From positions 2,170,001 to 2,234,000 of the forward strand of contig NZ_CP067113.1 of NCBI RefSeq assembly GCF_016615955.1: 64,000 nt of DNA, in the 5' to 3' direction. This document shows, one piece after another, positions 37,860 through 47,735 of the stretch; position 1 is the stretch's first letter; each line of letters starts with the position of its first letter. This DNA comes from Luteimonas sp. MC1750. Its GTDB lineage: Bacteria > Pseudomonadota > Gammaproteobacteria > Xanthomonadales > Xanthomonadaceae. A model generated the notes under the pieces. The model did not search any database. It was not told where the DNA came from and saw nothing but the letters and a program-made list of their open reading frames with translations. A program made the position numbers and the translations under genes.

Positions 37860-39023
37860 TCAGGGATGCGAGCGCACGAGGCCGTCGATGCCGACGCTCG
37901 ACTTCACCCGCGACCGGAGCTGGTCGGCCTCGGCGCGGGTCACGACCGGACCGGCCTTGACGCGCGTGAGCGTGCCCTTGTCGGTCTGCACGGTCTCGGT
38001 GAACGCGCCGATGCCGGCGCCACGCAGGCGATCGCGCAGCGCGTTGGCCTCCGCGGCGTTGCCGAAGGCCCCCAGCTGCACCGCGAAGCCGGTGCCCGCG
38101 GCGGCGCTCGCCGCCGGAGCGGCCGGCGTGCTTGCCGACGAAGCGGCACTGTCAGGCGCTCGGGCCGCCGGAGTCCGGGCGCTGGACGCGGCAGCCGGCG
38201 TGCTGGACGCGGGCGCCGCCGCGTCGAGCGCCACCACCGAGGCCTGTGCCCGCGAGCCGATGCCGCCGGCACGCACGCGTGCCGCTTCGGCATGCGCCTG
38301 CGTGGCATAGGGGCCGATGCGCACGCGCCAGGCGTCGCGGCCGCCCACCCGGGTCTCCTCGACATAGGCGGGGAGGTTTTCCTGGCGCAGGCGCGTCACC
38401 ACGGTGCCGGCGTCCGCGCGGCTGCCGTAGGCACCGAAGTTCACCGCGTAATCGCCGCCGGCGGTCGCGGGCGGCAGGCGCGCGGGGGCGGCCACCGGAT
38501 CGGGCTTCGGCGGATCCGGCTTCGCGGGCTCGGGCCTGGCCGGTTCGGGTGTCTGTGCCGCGACCTGCGCGGCCCGCGCCTGCGCCGCGGCGGCTTCGCG
38601 CGCGGCAGCGGCGGCGCTGGCACCGTCGGCCGGATCCGGACCCGCCGCCGGCATCGGCATCGGCGCCGGCAGCGGCTGGACCGCGGGACCTGCGGCGTCC
38701 TGCAGCGGCGCGGTCTCCACGCCGGAGGCCAGGTCGGCCGCATCGTCGGACACGCCTTCGCCAGCAGGCTGCGCGGTCGCGGTGTCCACTGTCGCCACGC
38801 TGCCGTCGTCGGCCAGCAGGCCGGGGCTGCCGGTGGCCGCCGGCGCAACCAGCGGCAGGTCGCGGGTGACGTAGTCGCCCGAGGGCGCACTGGGCACGTG
38901 CAGCGAAAGATCGGACACGCCGCTGTCGGGTGCGGGACCCTGCACCAGCATCGGAAGGAAGATCACGGCCAGGGCGATCAGTACCGCGGCGCCGATGAGG
39001 CGCTGTTTCAGTCCGGAATCCAT
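37860..39023 (-). CDS. DedD-like protein with two SPOR domains
   Basis: A 387-residue bitopic protein: short N-terminus, one transmembrane helix (LIGAAVLIALAVIFLPML, about residues 9-26), a long Ala/Pro-rich periplasmic linker, and two SPOR domains (DYAVNFGAYGSRADAGTVVTR... and GFAVQLGAFGNAAEANALRDR...). SPOR domains bind denuded glycan strands at the division septum. Position between folC and purF matches DedD, which normally has a single SPOR domain. The linker is highly repetitive in Ala and Pro. Confidence 0.87.
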   Translation of the reverse strand: MDSGLKQRLIGAAVLIALAVIFLPMLVQGPAPDSGVSDLSLHVPSAPSGDYVTRDLPLVAPAATGSPGLLADDGSVATVDTATAQPAGEGVSDDAADLASGVETAPLQDAAGPAVQPLPAPMPMPAAGPDPADGASAAAAAREAAAAQARAAQVAAQTPEPARPEPAKPDPPKPDPVAAPARLPPATAGGDYAVNFGAYGSRADAGTVVTRLRQENLPAYVEETRVGGRDAWRVRIGPYATQAHAEAARVRAGGIGSRAQASVVALDAAAPASSTPAAASSARTPAARAPDSAASSASTPAAPAASAAAGTGFAVQLGAFGNAAEANALRDRLRGAGIGAFTETVQTDKGTLTRVKAGPVVTRAEADQLRSRVKSSVGIDGLVRSHP

Positions 39024-39053
39024 GGGCGCTCGGGCAGCGGGGAGGCCCGCGAA

Positions 39054-40355
39054 TTATACGGCCCCGCCCGCTCCGGCTTCTGAACCTGCGACAGCGAGCC
39101 AGGCCAGCGCCGCAGCCGCGACGTGGAACGAGCCGAATGCCAGCACCCGTCCGCCGGCGCCCGCGTCGGCCAGCGCCGCCTCCAGCGCCGCGTCGACGTC
39201 GTCGTGGCGCGTTGCATCGGCGGCAGCGGTCGTGCCGAGGCCCGCAGCCAGCGATTGTGCGTCACGGCCCCGGGCGCCGGCCGCGGTGGTGCCGGCCAGG
39301 TGCCAGCCGTCCACCTGACCGGCCAGCGCGTCCACGACCCCGCACGCATCCTTGTCGGCCAGCGCACCGTAGACCGCCACCGTGCGCAGCGGCGGCGCGG
39401 CGCGCAGCCAGTCCGACAGCGCGCGCGCGGCCTGCGGGTTGTGGCCCACGTCGACCAGCACCTCGACGCCGCGGCGTTCGAAGCGCTGCAACCGCCCCGG
39501 CACCTGCGCCGCGGCCACGCCGCGCGCCCAGGCACCTTCGTCGATCTCCACGTCGAGCGCGCGCAGCGCCGCGATCGCCGCCGCGGCGTTGCGCAGCTGG
39601 GCCGGCGCCGCCAGCCCGGGCAGCGGCAGCGCGAGCTCGAAGCCGGGCTCCCGCCACCACCAGCTCTCCCCGCCCTCGTCCCGGCCGAAGCGGTAGTCGC
39701 TGCCGGCGCGGATCGCCGAGGCACCGATCGCGTAGGCGTGGCCGAGCACGCTCGACGGCGGATCGTCCTCGCCCAGCACCAGCGGCGTCCAGGCGCGCGC
39801 GATGCCCGCCTTCTCCGCGCCGATCGCCTCGCGGTCGTGGCCGAGCCAGTCCTGGTGGTCGAGGTCCACGGTCGTGATGACCGCCACGTCCGGATCCACC
39901 AGGTTGACCGCATCCAGGCGCCCGCCCAGGCCGACTTCGAGCACCGCGAGGTCCAGGTCGGCGCGTTCGAACAGCCAGAGCGCGGCGAGCGTGCCGACCT
40001 CGAAATAGGTCAGCGAGGTCGCGCCGCGCGCGCCTTCGACCGCTTCGAAGGCCTCGACCAGTGCGGCATCGCCGGCGTCGGCGCCATCGATGCGCACGCG
40101 TTCGTTGTAGGCCAGCAGATGCGGGGAGGTGTAGGCGCCCACCCGCAGGCCGGAGGCGGCGGCGATCGCCTCGATGAAGGCCACGGTCGAGCCCTTGCCG
40201 TTGCTGCCCGCCACCGTGGCCACCAGGCGCGCCGGCCGGCCGAGGCCCATGCGCAGGGCGACTTCGCGCACGCGTTCCAGGCCGAGGTCGACCTCGCGCG
40301 GATGCCGGCCCTCGATGTCACGGAGCCAGTCCTGCAGGCTGCGCGGATCGGCCAT
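39054..40355 (-). CDS. folC: Bifunctional dihydrofolate/folylpolyglutamate synthase
   Basis: A 433-residue Mur-ligase-family enzyme adding glutamate to dihydropteroate and folates. Motifs: VATVAGSNGKGSTVAFIEAI (P-loop, residues about 45-64), YTSPHLLAYNERVRI, VLEVGLGGRLDAVN, TTVDLDHQDWLG and LVDVGHNPQAARAL. It lies between a phosphatase gene (3-base gap) and the DedD-like gene (30-base gap). accD, its frequent neighbour, is not present here. Complete. Confidence 0.95.
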   Translation of the reverse strand: MADPRSLQDWLRDIEGRHPREVDLGLERVREVALRMGLGRPARLVATVAGSNGKGSTVAFIEAIAAASGLRVGAYTSPHLLAYNERVRIDGADAGDAALVEAFEAVEGARGATSLTYFEVGTLAALWLFERADLDLAVLEVGLGGRLDAVNLVDPDVAVITTVDLDHQDWLGHDREAIGAEKAGIARAWTPLVLGEDDPPSSVLGHAYAIGASAIRAGSDYRFGRDEGGESWWWREPGFELALPLPGLAAPAQLRNAAAAIAALRALDVEIDEGAWARGVAAAQVPGRLQRFERRGVEVLVDVGHNPQAARALSDWLRAAPPLRTVAVYGALADKDACGVVDALAGQVDGWHLAGTTAAGARGRDAQSLAAGLGTTAAADATRHDDVDAALEAALADAGAGGRVLAFGSFHVAAAALAWLAVAGSEAGAGGAV

Positions 40356-40358
40356 GGC

Positions 40359-41003
40359 TCAGAGCGCCCGGTGCACCGCTTCGCCGAACAGCAGGGTGTG
40401 GTGCGTGCAGTCGTTCAGGCGCACCACCTCCAGGTGCTGCGGGTCCGGGCCTTCCAGCAGGTTGAGCGTCGCCGGTGCCTGGCGGAACGTCCACAGCCGG
40501 AACAGCGGCAGGCCCAGCACGCGGCACAGCAGGACGCGGTTGACGGCGTCGTGCGAGATCACCAGCAACGTGTCCTCCGGCCCCAGTCCCGCGCAGGCGT
40601 TGGAGAACGCCGGCCAGGCGCGCTCCAGCACCTGCTTCAGCGACTCGCCGCCCGGCATCTGCACCTTGTCGGGTGCGTCTCGCCAGGCGGCCAGGCGCTC
40701 CGGATCGGCCTCGCGGATCTCGCTGGCGAGCTTGCCTTCCCAGCTGCCGTGCGCGATCTCCATCAGCCCCTCGTCGACCTCGAGCATGTCGGCGCGCGCC
40801 TCGCCCAGCGCCAGCCGAGCGGTGTCATAGGCGCGCGACAGCGGCGAGGCGATGGCCCGGTCGATGCGCACGTCGTGCAGGCGCTCGGCCAGGCGCAGCG
40901 CCTGCTTGGCGCCGGTTTCCGACAGCGGAATGTCTTCCTGGCCCTGGTAGCGGCCCTCGCGGTTCCAGCTCGTCTCGCCGTGGCGGGCGAGGAGGATCCT
41001 CAC
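40359..41003 (-). CDS. Histidine phosphatase (phosphoglycerate mutase-like)
   Basis: A 214-residue histidine-phosphatase-superfamily protein with catalytic RHGET (MRILLARHGETSWNREGRYQG), LSRAYDTARLA, GLMEIAHGSWEG and VISHDAVNRVLL motifs. The family includes CobC, GpmB and broad phosphatases; the substrate is not decided by sequence. It starts with GTG at 41003 overlapping the TGA of the upstream S46 peptidase gene (GTGA), and ends 3 bases before folC. Confidence 0.87.
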   Translation of the reverse strand: MRILLARHGETSWNREGRYQGQEDIPLSETGAKQALRLAERLHDVRIDRAIASPLSRAYDTARLALGEARADMLEVDEGLMEIAHGSWEGKLASEIREADPERLAAWRDAPDKVQMPGGESLKQVLERAWPAFSNACAGLGPEDTLLVISHDAVNRVLLCRVLGLPLFRLWTFRQAPATLNLLEGPDPQHLEVVRLNDCTHHTLLFGEAVHRAL

Positions 41004-43177
41004 CGCTTCGGCTCCAGCCCGAGCTCGGCCAGCACGCGTGGCGCGGGGTAGACCTCCTGCATGATCCAGCGCATGTAGCGCTGGTCGACCGAGATCATCC
41101 GCGTCATCACCGGGTCGAATACCCAGTTCGAGGCCACCGACTCCCAGTTGCCATCGAAGGCCAGGCCGACCAGCTTGCCGTTCGCGTCCAGCACCGGCGA
41201 GCCGGAGTTGCCGCCGGTGATGTCGAGGTCGGACAGGAAGTTCACCGGCACCGACTTCAGGCGGCGATCGGCCAGCCCGCCGTGGCGCTTGGCGGCGACG
41301 GCGTCGAGCAGGGCCTTGGGCGCGTCGAACGGGTCCTCGCCGGTGTCCTTGGCCGGGATCTCCTCGAGCACGGTGAAGGCCTTCTGCGGCGTGCCGTCGA
41401 GCTTGGTATAGGGCTTGACGTTGCCGAAGGTGATGCGCAGCGACGAGTTGGCGTCCGGATAGACGAATTCGCCCTTGCTGGCCTTGTAGTCGGCCACCGC
41501 CTGCAGGTAGACCGGGCGCGCCAGCAGCGCGTCGCCGGCGCGCGCCTTGCGCTCCGCTTCCTGCGCCAGCAGGGTCGGCATCACCGCCACCGCGTAGCGG
41601 ATCGCCGGGTCCTTGCTCGATTCATAGGCCTTGCGGTCGGCGCGCAGCCACTTCAGCCGCGCCTCGGTGCCGTCGGCCAGCTCGCTGCGCGCCAGGCGGT
41701 CGAGCGCGCCGTTGATGGCGCGGTCGTTGCTGCCGCCCAGCCACTTGTCGAGGGCCTCGATGCGCTGGTCCTGGGGCAGCTTCGCGTACGCGTCGAGCCA
41801 GTAGCGCTGCAGGCCGCGGTCCATCTCCGGCACGTAGCGGCGCTCCATCTGGCGCACGGCGCCCTCCAGCGTCGGCAGGTCGCGTTCCTGGTAGCCCTGC
41901 TCGCGCTGGGCGTCGGGCTTCTCGCGCTCGATGGCCAGGCGGTAGCCGCGGATCGCGGTCGACAGCAGGCCGGTGCCGTTGAACTGGCCGAAGACCAGGT
42001 CGCGGTCACGGGTCGCGCGGCTGGCGGCATTGAGTTCGAGCAGCTTCGCGTGCGCATCCAGCACGCCCTGCCCGGCCTCGCCCTGCTCCCGCGCCCAAGC
42101 GAGCACGGCCGCTTCCTGCGCTTCCTTGGTGGCCATGGCACCGGTGCGCTGGAAACCCTGCAGCTGGCTGTCGTAGTTCTTGTAGACGTTTTCCCAGCCA
42201 CGCATGGTGCTGGCGTATTTCACCTCGATGTCGGGATTGGCCTTGCCGGTCTCGGCCACCATCTTCTGCATCGCCTTGTAGTGGCGGACGATGGTCGGGT
42301 ACTGCCAGTCCTGGGTGTCCTGGAACTCGCTGGCCAGCGCGTAGCGCGCGGTGCGGCCCGGATAGCCCGCCACCATGACGAAGTCGCCCTCGCGCAGCGG
42401 CTTGTCGGCGAACTTCAGCCAGCGCTTCGGCGTGTAGGGGACGTTGTCCTCGGCGTAGGGCGCGGGCTTGCCGTCCTTGCCGACGTAGGCGCGGTAGAAC
42501 GCGAAGTCGCCGGTGTGCCGCGGCCACATCCAGTTGTCGACCTCGCCGCCATAGGCGCCGACGCTGCCCTGCGGCGCGTAGACCAGGCGCACGTCCTGGA
42601 TCTCGAGGTTCTTGAACAGCCGATAGGTGTTGCCGCCGGCGAAGCTGTACAGGCGGCAGCGGTAGCCGGCCTCGGCCTCGCAGTCGGCCACCAGCGACTT
42701 CTCGATCGCATCCAGCGCGTTGGTGCGGCCCAGCGCATCCGCCGCGCCGGCGACCGCGGCCTGCACCTTGTCGGTGACGTCCTCGATGGCTTCCAGGGCG
42801 AAGATGCGCGAGGTCGGCCCGGCGCTGATCTCGTCGCCGATGGCTTCGGCATAGAAGCCGTCGCGCATCAGGTTCTTCTCCGGCGTCGAGTTCAGCTGGA
42901 TGGCACCGTAGGCGCAGTGGTGGTTGGTCGCCACCAGGCCCTGCGGCGAGACGAAGCTCGCCGTGCAGCCACCCAGCGAGACCACGGCGCCCAGCGGATC
43001 ACCGGTGAGGTCGGCCAGCTGCTCCGGCTTGAGCCTGAGGCCGGCGCGCTTGAGCGGCTGCGCGATCTCGGGAAGCTGCTGCGGCACCCACATGCCCTCG
43101 CCCCCGTGTGCGGGAGCGGGACTGGAGATGGCGGCGACGAACGCGGCCGCGGCGGTGGCGAGGACGGTCTTGCCCAT
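41000..43177 (-). CDS. S46 dipeptidyl-peptidase, DPP7-type
   Basis: A 725-residue exported serine exopeptidase releasing N-terminal dipeptides, with a signal peptide ending PAHG. Motifs: [29 protein letters not shown] (catalytic His), EVDNWMWPRHTGDF and [14 protein letters not shown] (catalytic Ser). The specificity position equivalent to residue 673 lies in LAFDGNWES and is Gly, which by published classification marks DPP7 (hydrophobic P1). It follows a second S46 gene by 52 bases and overlaps the phosphatase gene by 4. Confidence 0.93.
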   Translation of the reverse strand: MGKTVLATAAAAFVAAISSPAPAHGGEGMWVPQQLPEIAQPLKRAGLRLKPEQLADLTGDPLGAVVSLGGCTASFVSPQGLVATNHHCAYGAIQLNSTPEKNLMRDGFYAEAIGDEISAGPTSRIFALEAIEDVTDKVQAAVAGAADALGRTNALDAIEKSLVADCEAEAGYRCRLYSFAGGNTYRLFKNLEIQDVRLVYAPQGSVGAYGGEVDNWMWPRHTGDFAFYRAYVGKDGKPAPYAEDNVPYTPKRWLKFADKPLREGDFVMVAGYPGRTARYALASEFQDTQDWQYPTIVRHYKAMQKMVAETGKANPDIEVKYASTMRGWENVYKNYDSQLQGFQRTGAMATKEAQEAAVLAWAREQGEAGQGVLDAHAKLLELNAASRATRDRDLVFGQFNGTGLLSTAIRGYRLAIEREKPDAQREQGYQERDLPTLEGAVRQMERRYVPEMDRGLQRYWLDAYAKLPQDQRIEALDKWLGGSNDRAINGALDRLARSELADGTEARLKWLRADRKAYESSKDPAIRYAVAVMPTLLAQEAERKARAGDALLARPVYLQAVADYKASKGEFVYPDANSSLRITFGNVKPYTKLDGTPQKAFTVLEEIPAKDTGEDPFDAPKALLDAVAAKRHGGLADRRLKSVPVNFLSDLDITGGNSGSPVLDANGKLVGLAFDGNWESVASNWVFDPVMTRMISVDQRYMRWIMQEVYPAPRVLAELGLEPKR

Positions 43178-43229
43178 GTCTGGTTTCCTGGTGCGGTGTG
43201 GAAAGAAGGTCGGAACGGATGGCCCGAGT

Positions 43230-45428
43230 CTAGCGGCCAGCGGCGGCCGCCGGCACGGCAGGGCGATCGGCGCCGTCGAGCGGAAGCCCCATCTCGGCGA
43301 GCAGCTGCGGCGCCGGATAGACGCGCGCCATGATCCAGCGCATGTAGCGCGCGTCGACGTGGATCGCGCGCTTGTAGCGCGGGTCGAACTTCCAGCTGGC
43401 GCTGACCGCCTCCCAGTTGCTGTCGAAGTTCAGCCCGATCAGCCGGCCGCGCGCGTCCATCACCGGCGAGCCGGAATTGCCGCCGGTGGTGTCGAGGTTG
43501 GTGAGGAAGTTGACGGTCTGGGTGCCGAGGCCGGGATCGACCGTGGCGCCGAAGTCGCGGCGCGCGATGGCGGCCAGCAGCGGGTCCGGCGCATCGAAGG
43601 GCGCGACGCCGGTGTGTTTTTCCACGATGCCTTCGACCGTGGTCAGCGGCGACCAGCTCACCGCGTCGCGCGGCTGCAGGCTCTCGATGCGGCCATGGCT
43701 GACGCGCAGGGTGGAGTTGGCGTCCGGATAGACCGCCCGGCCTTCGCTGCGCGCGTGGCCGATCATCCCGCGCATGTAGGCCGGACGCAGCCGCAGCAGT
43801 TCGCCGGCGCGCGCCTTGTCCTCGGCCTCGAAACGCAATGTCGCCTGTTGCAGCGCGGCGGCCGCGCGCATCAGCGGATCGCTGGACGCCTGCACCTCGG
43901 CCGGATCGGCGGCCAGCAGGCGCAGGCGCTCGGCTTCGGAAGCCAGCGCGGTGTCCGCGTAGAGCGCCTGCAGCGCGGCTTCCGTGGCCGCCGCGTCGCT
44001 GCCGAACACCGCGTTGACCTCGGGCACCTGCTGGTCGGCCGGCAGCGCGCGGTGGCGCGCCAGCAGTTCGGCGAGGAGCGCGCGCTCGACCGCCGGCGCG
44101 TAGCGGCGCTGGGCCTGGCGCAGCGCGGCCTCGATGCGGGCCTCGTCGCGCAGCTGGTAGCCGCTTTCGCGCCCGGCGTCGGGCTTGCCGCGCTCCAGCG
44201 CCAGCCGCTGCAGCTGGACGGCGCTGCGCAGGAGCTGGGTCTGGGCCTGCATCAGGCCGAACAGCTGGTCGCGCTCGCGGGTGGCACGGGCCGAGGCGAT
44301 GACCTCGGCCGCCGACGCGATGTCCGCGACCGTGGCGGCGGCATCCGGCTGGCCCGCGAGCCAGCGCGACATCGCCGCTTCCTGCCGCCGGCGCTCGGCC
44401 ACCGCATGGCTGCGGCGCAGGCCGTCGAGCTCGCCCTGGGCGCGCTTGAGGGTGTTCTTGAGGCTGGCCACCTGGGCCGCGTAGCGCACCTCGGCATCGG
44501 CGTCCTCGGCCGTGCCGCGCTCCACGGCCCCCAGCAGCGCCGTCATCAGCTCGACGCGCGACGGCAGCTGCCACTCGACCTGGTCGGCGAACTCGGCCGC
44601 GGTGCGGTGGCGGAAGGTGCGGCCCGGGTAGCCGGCCAGCATGGCGAAATCGCCCTCGGCCAAGGACTCGGTGGACACCGTCAGCCAGGCGGCCGGCTTG
44701 AACGGCACGTTGTCCGGCGAATGCGCGGCCGGCTTGCCGTCGGGGCCGACATAGGCCCGGTAGAAGGTGAAATCGCCGCTGTGGCGCGGCCACATGAAGT
44801 TGTCGATCTCGTCGCCATAGCTGCCGATCGCGTCGGGCGGCGCATAGGCCAGGCGCACGTCGCGGATCTCCAGCTGGCGCACCAGGTGGAAGTCGGTGCC
44901 GTAGTACATGTCGACCACGCTGCAGCGGTAGCCGGGCTCGGCCTCGCACTCGGCCACGGCGGCCTTGGAGGCGGCTTCGACCGCGTCGTGGTAGGCGCGC
45001 CCGGTCTTGCCGCGGGCGTCGGCGAGGATGCGGTCGGTGATGCGCTCGAAGCGGTCGGTCACCAGCACGCGCGCCCCCGGGCCCGCCGAGAGCTCGTCGG
45101 CCATCGTCGGGGCGTTGAAGCCATCGACGATGAGGTTGTTCTCCGGAGTCGAATTCAGCTGGATCGCACCGTGCGCGCAATGGTGGTTGGTGACCACCAG
45201 CCCCTGAGGCGAGACGAAGCTCGCAGTACAGCCGCCCAGCGAGACGACCGCGCTCATCGGCGGCTTCGACAGGTCGGACAGGTCCTTGGGGTCGCCCTGG
45301 AAGCCCGAGCCGCGCATGGCCGATTCGATCTCCGGGAGCTGGGAGGGCAGCCACATGCCTTCGTCGGCGACGGCGGTGGCGGGCAGCAGGACAGCGGCGA
45401 GGGCGGCGGCGACAGGACTCAGGCGCAT
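43230..45428 (-). CDS. S46 dipeptidyl-peptidase, DPP11-type (Ser673 class)
   Basis: A 732-residue paralogue of the adjacent S46 enzyme with signal peptide [21 protein letters not shown] (first 20 residues [20 protein letters not shown]). It has [20 protein letters not shown] (catalytic His), [14 protein letters not shown] and [14 protein letters not shown] (catalytic Ser). The specificity position reads LNFDSNWEA, a Ser where DPP7 has Gly; Ser or Arg there marks DPP11, which prefers Asp or Glu at P1. The ATG at 45428 begins the signal peptide although the frame is open to 45731. It is the first gene of this run. Confidence 0.92.
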   Translation of the reverse strand: MRLSPVAAALAAVLLPATAVADEGMWLPSQLPEIESAMRGSGFQGDPKDLSDLSKPPMSAVVSLGGCTASFVSPQGLVVTNHHCAHGAIQLNSTPENNLIVDGFNAPTMADELSAGPGARVLVTDRFERITDRILADARGKTGRAYHDAVEAASKAAVAECEAEPGYRCSVVDMYYGTDFHLVRQLEIRDVRLAYAPPDAIGSYGDEIDNFMWPRHSGDFTFYRAYVGPDGKPAAHSPDNVPFKPAAWLTVSTESLAEGDFAMLAGYPGRTFRHRTAAEFADQVEWQLPSRVELMTALLGAVERGTAEDADAEVRYAAQVASLKNTLKRAQGELDGLRRSHAVAERRRQEAAMSRWLAGQPDAAATVADIASAAEVIASARATRERDQLFGLMQAQTQLLRSAVQLQRLALERGKPDAGRESGYQLRDEARIEAALRQAQRRYAPAVERALLAELLARHRALPADQQVPEVNAVFGSDAAATEAALQALYADTALASEAERLRLLAADPAEVQASSDPLMRAAAALQQATLRFEAEDKARAGELLRLRPAYMRGMIGHARSEGRAVYPDANSTLRVSHGRIESLQPRDAVSWSPLTTVEGIVEKHTGVAPFDAPDPLLAAIARRDFGATVDPGLGTQTVNFLTNLDTTGGNSGSPVMDARGRLIGLNFDSNWEAVSASWKFDPRYKRAIHVDARYMRWIMARVYPAPQLLAEMGLPLDGADRPAVPAAAAGR

Positions 45429-45600
45429 GGGGTTCCCGGTGTGCGGACAGCCCGCGACCATAGGCCGGCCCGGCGGCCGGGTGCAAATGCCGCCGGTCAC
45501 GCGACCGGCCGCGGCCGCGCCCGGCGTTACAATCGCGGTTTCGACCCAGCAGACCGGCCCAACCATGTCGCAGTACCAGCAGTCCACGATCCCGACCACC

Positions 45601-46623
45601 ATGAAGGCGCTGGTCAAGCGCGAGCTCGCCAAGGGCATCTGGATGGAGGAAGTCCCGGTGCCCGAGCCGGGCCCCAACGAGGTCCTGATCCGCCTGGAGA
45701 AGACCGCGATCTGCGGCACCGACCTGCACATCTACCTCTGGGACGAGTGGGCGCAGCGCACCATTCCGCAGGGGCTGACCATCGGCCACGAGTTCGTCGG
45801 CCGCGTGGTCAGGCTGGGCCCGGGCGCGACCGGCTATGACATCGGCCAGCGGGTCTCGGCCGAAGGCCACATCGTCTGCGGCCAGTGCCGCAACTGCCGT
45901 GCAGGCCGCCAGCACCTGTGCCCGAACACGGTCGGCATCGGCGTCAACCGCAACGGCGCCTTCGCCGAATACATCGTGATGCCGGCCTCGAACCTGTGGC
46001 CGATTCCCGACCAGATCCCGTCGGAGCTGGCGGCGTTCTTCGATCCCTACGGCAACGCCGCGCACTGCGCGCTGGAGTTCGACGTGGTCGGCGAAGACGT
46101 GCTGATCACCGGCGCCGGCCCGATCGGCGTGATGGCCGCGGGCATCTGCAAGCACATCGGCGCGCGCAACGTGGTGGTCACCGATGTCAACGACTTCCGC
46201 CTGAAGCTGGCCGCGGACATGGGCGCCACGCGCGTGGTCAACGTCAGCAAGACCTCGGTGAAGGAGGTCATGGCGGAGCTCAACATGGACGGCTTCGACG
46301 TCGGCCTGGAAATGAGCGGCAATCCGGCGGCCTTCAACGACATGCTCGACTGCATGTACCACGGCGGCAAGGTCGCCCTGCTCGGTCTGCTGCCCAAGGG
46401 CGCGGGCATCGACTGGGACCGGGTGATCTTCAAGGGCCTCGTGCTGCACGGCATCTACGGCCGGCGCATGTACGAGACCTGGTACAAGATGACCCAGCTG
46501 GTGCTGGCGGGCTTCCCGCTCGAAAAGGTGCTGAGCCACCAGCTGCCGGCCGACGAGTTCCAGAAGGGCTTCGACCTGATGGAATCGGGGAAATCCGGCA
46601 AGGTCGTGCTCGACTGGCGTTGA
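45601..46623 (+). CDS. tdh: L-threonine 3-dehydrogenase
   Basis: A 340-residue zinc-dependent medium-chain dehydrogenase oxidising L-threonine to 2-amino-3-oxobutyrate with NAD. Motifs: [19 protein letters not shown] (catalytic Cys), GHEFVGRV, the structural-zinc cysteines in [15 protein letters not shown], and the Rossmann [30 protein letters not shown] at ATG 45601 matches the Tdh N-terminus and length; an upstream ATG at 45565 would add 12 residues ([12 protein letters not shown]). Works with kbl downstream to make glycine and acetyl-CoA. Confidence 0.95.
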   Translation: MKALVKRELAKGIWMEEVPVPEPGPNEVLIRLEKTAICGTDLHIYLWDEWAQRTIPQGLTIGHEFVGRVVRLGPGATGYDIGQRVSAEGHIVCGQCRNCRAGRQHLCPNTVGIGVNRNGAFAEYIVMPASNLWPIPDQIPSELAAFFDPYGNAAHCALEFDVVGEDVLITGAGPIGVMAAGICKHIGARNVVVTDVNDFRLKLAADMGATRVVNVSKTSVKEVMAELNMDGFDVGLEMSGNPAAFNDMLDCMYHGGKVALLGLLPKGAGIDWDRVIFKGLVLHGIYGRRMYETWYKMTQLVLAGFPLEKVLSHQLPADEFQKGFDLMESGKSGKVVLDWR

Positions 46624-46691
46624 GCCGTCGGTTCCACGCCGCGGACGGCTGGTCGCCGCGCTCGAGAGTCCAACCATGGAAGGTGGTGCGC

Positions 46692-47687
46692 GTGCTCAAG
46701 CAATTCGCAGTGATGACGTTGCTGGCGATACCCGGCGTGGCGACGGCGGGCGACCGGCAGTGCCCGGAGGTGGAAGCGCCGCCTGCACCGGTGTGCGTGT
46801 CGACTCCCCACGGGCTGGCGTACGCCGACACCGGAGAAGAAGCCCACCGGGCGGCGGATGCGCTCGGCGATGCGGCGCGGCACTACATGCTCCACTTCGG
46901 CCGTGCGCCAGTCGGCACATTGATCCTGAGTACGGATCTGGACCCGCTCGTCGCCAACGACCATGCCCGGGCCCATGGGCTCGACTACGCCCAGGTCTGG
47001 CTGCCCGCCAGTGCCAAGCGGGCCATGACCGAGCGCGCGATGCGCCAGGCCGGTGTCGACCGCGCAGGCATCACCCGGGCCCTGGCTGGCGCGGCGGAAC
47101 GCGAAGCGGTCACGCTGCGTCACGAAGTCGGCCATGCGATGTACGCCGCGATGTACTGGCCGCACGCCGCCGGGGCGTCGCTGCAGGTGCGATATGGCAC
47201 GCCAGCCCCGGACTGGCTCGATGAGGCGGTCGCGATCCTGATGGAGCCGCCTGAAGCCCAGGCGCGCCACCTGGAATCGTTCATCGACGCGGCGAAGCAC
47301 CGGCCGCAGACCATCCCTGGGCTGACCGACTTCCTCCAGGCCGAGCATCCGGTCCGCTCCGCTGCGCTCGCCCGCGCCCTGTCCCGCGGCCCCCGGTCCG
47401 GATCGGGCGTGCAGATGGTGGTCGCGGACGGCGGTGAATTCCCCGGCGTCGACAGCTTCTACGGACAATCGCTGCTGCTGGCCCTGTTCCTGGCCGAGAC
47501 CAGTGGCGACCCGCGCATCCTTGTCCCGATCAGCGCTGCAGTCGCCGGCGGCGCCACGTTCGACCAGTGGCTGGCTTCGGACGGCGCGGCGCACGGGCTG
47601 CCAATCGACGTCCCCGCGTTGCAGGCCCTGTGGGATGGCTGGCTGAAAAGCCAGGTGTTTCAGCGGGGTCGCGGCGGCAAAGGCTGA
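46692..47687 (+). CDS. Exported HExxH gluzincin-like protein, function unknown
   Basis: A 331-residue protein not assigned to a named family. It starts at GTG 46692, 8 bases after a strong GGAAGG site, with a signal peptide (VLKQFAVMTLLAIPGVATAG). HEVGH (His144, Glu145, His148) followed by WLDEAVAILME (Glu178) forms a gluzincin-type zinc site, so peptidase activity is plausible. Two Cys pairs near the mature N-terminus (CPEV, CVST) may bridge. It lies between tdh and kbl, 68 and 48 bases away, so probably co-transcribed though unrelated to threonine breakdown. An ATG at 46713 is an alternative start. Confidence 0.72.
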   Translation: MLKQFAVMTLLAIPGVATAGDRQCPEVEAPPAPVCVSTPHGLAYADTGEEAHRAADALGDAARHYMLHFGRAPVGTLILSTDLDPLVANDHARAHGLDYAQVWLPASAKRAMTERAMRQAGVDRAGITRALAGAAEREAVTLRHEVGHAMYAAMYWPHAAGASLQVRYGTPAPDWLDEAVAILMEPPEAQARHLESFIDAAKHRPQTIPGLTDFLQAEHPVRSAALARALSRGPRSGSGVQMVVADGGEFPGVDSFYGQSLLLALFLAETSGDPRILVPISAAVAGGATFDQWLASDGAAHGLPIDVPALQALWDGWLKSQVFQRGRGGKG

Positions 47688-47735
47688 AGGCGACACGTAG
47701 AATCCGGGATCCGTTTTCGCGAAGGCGTCCCGACC

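Noticed and set aside
36033..39083. 1016-codon plus-strand ORF antisense to purF and the SPOR gene
   Set aside because: Shadow of the minus-strand genes; composition is repetitive and no motif is seen.
42892..46677. 1261-codon minus-strand ORF across the S46 genes and tdh
   Set aside because: It overlaps recognised genes in other frames, and the translated sequence shows no domain.
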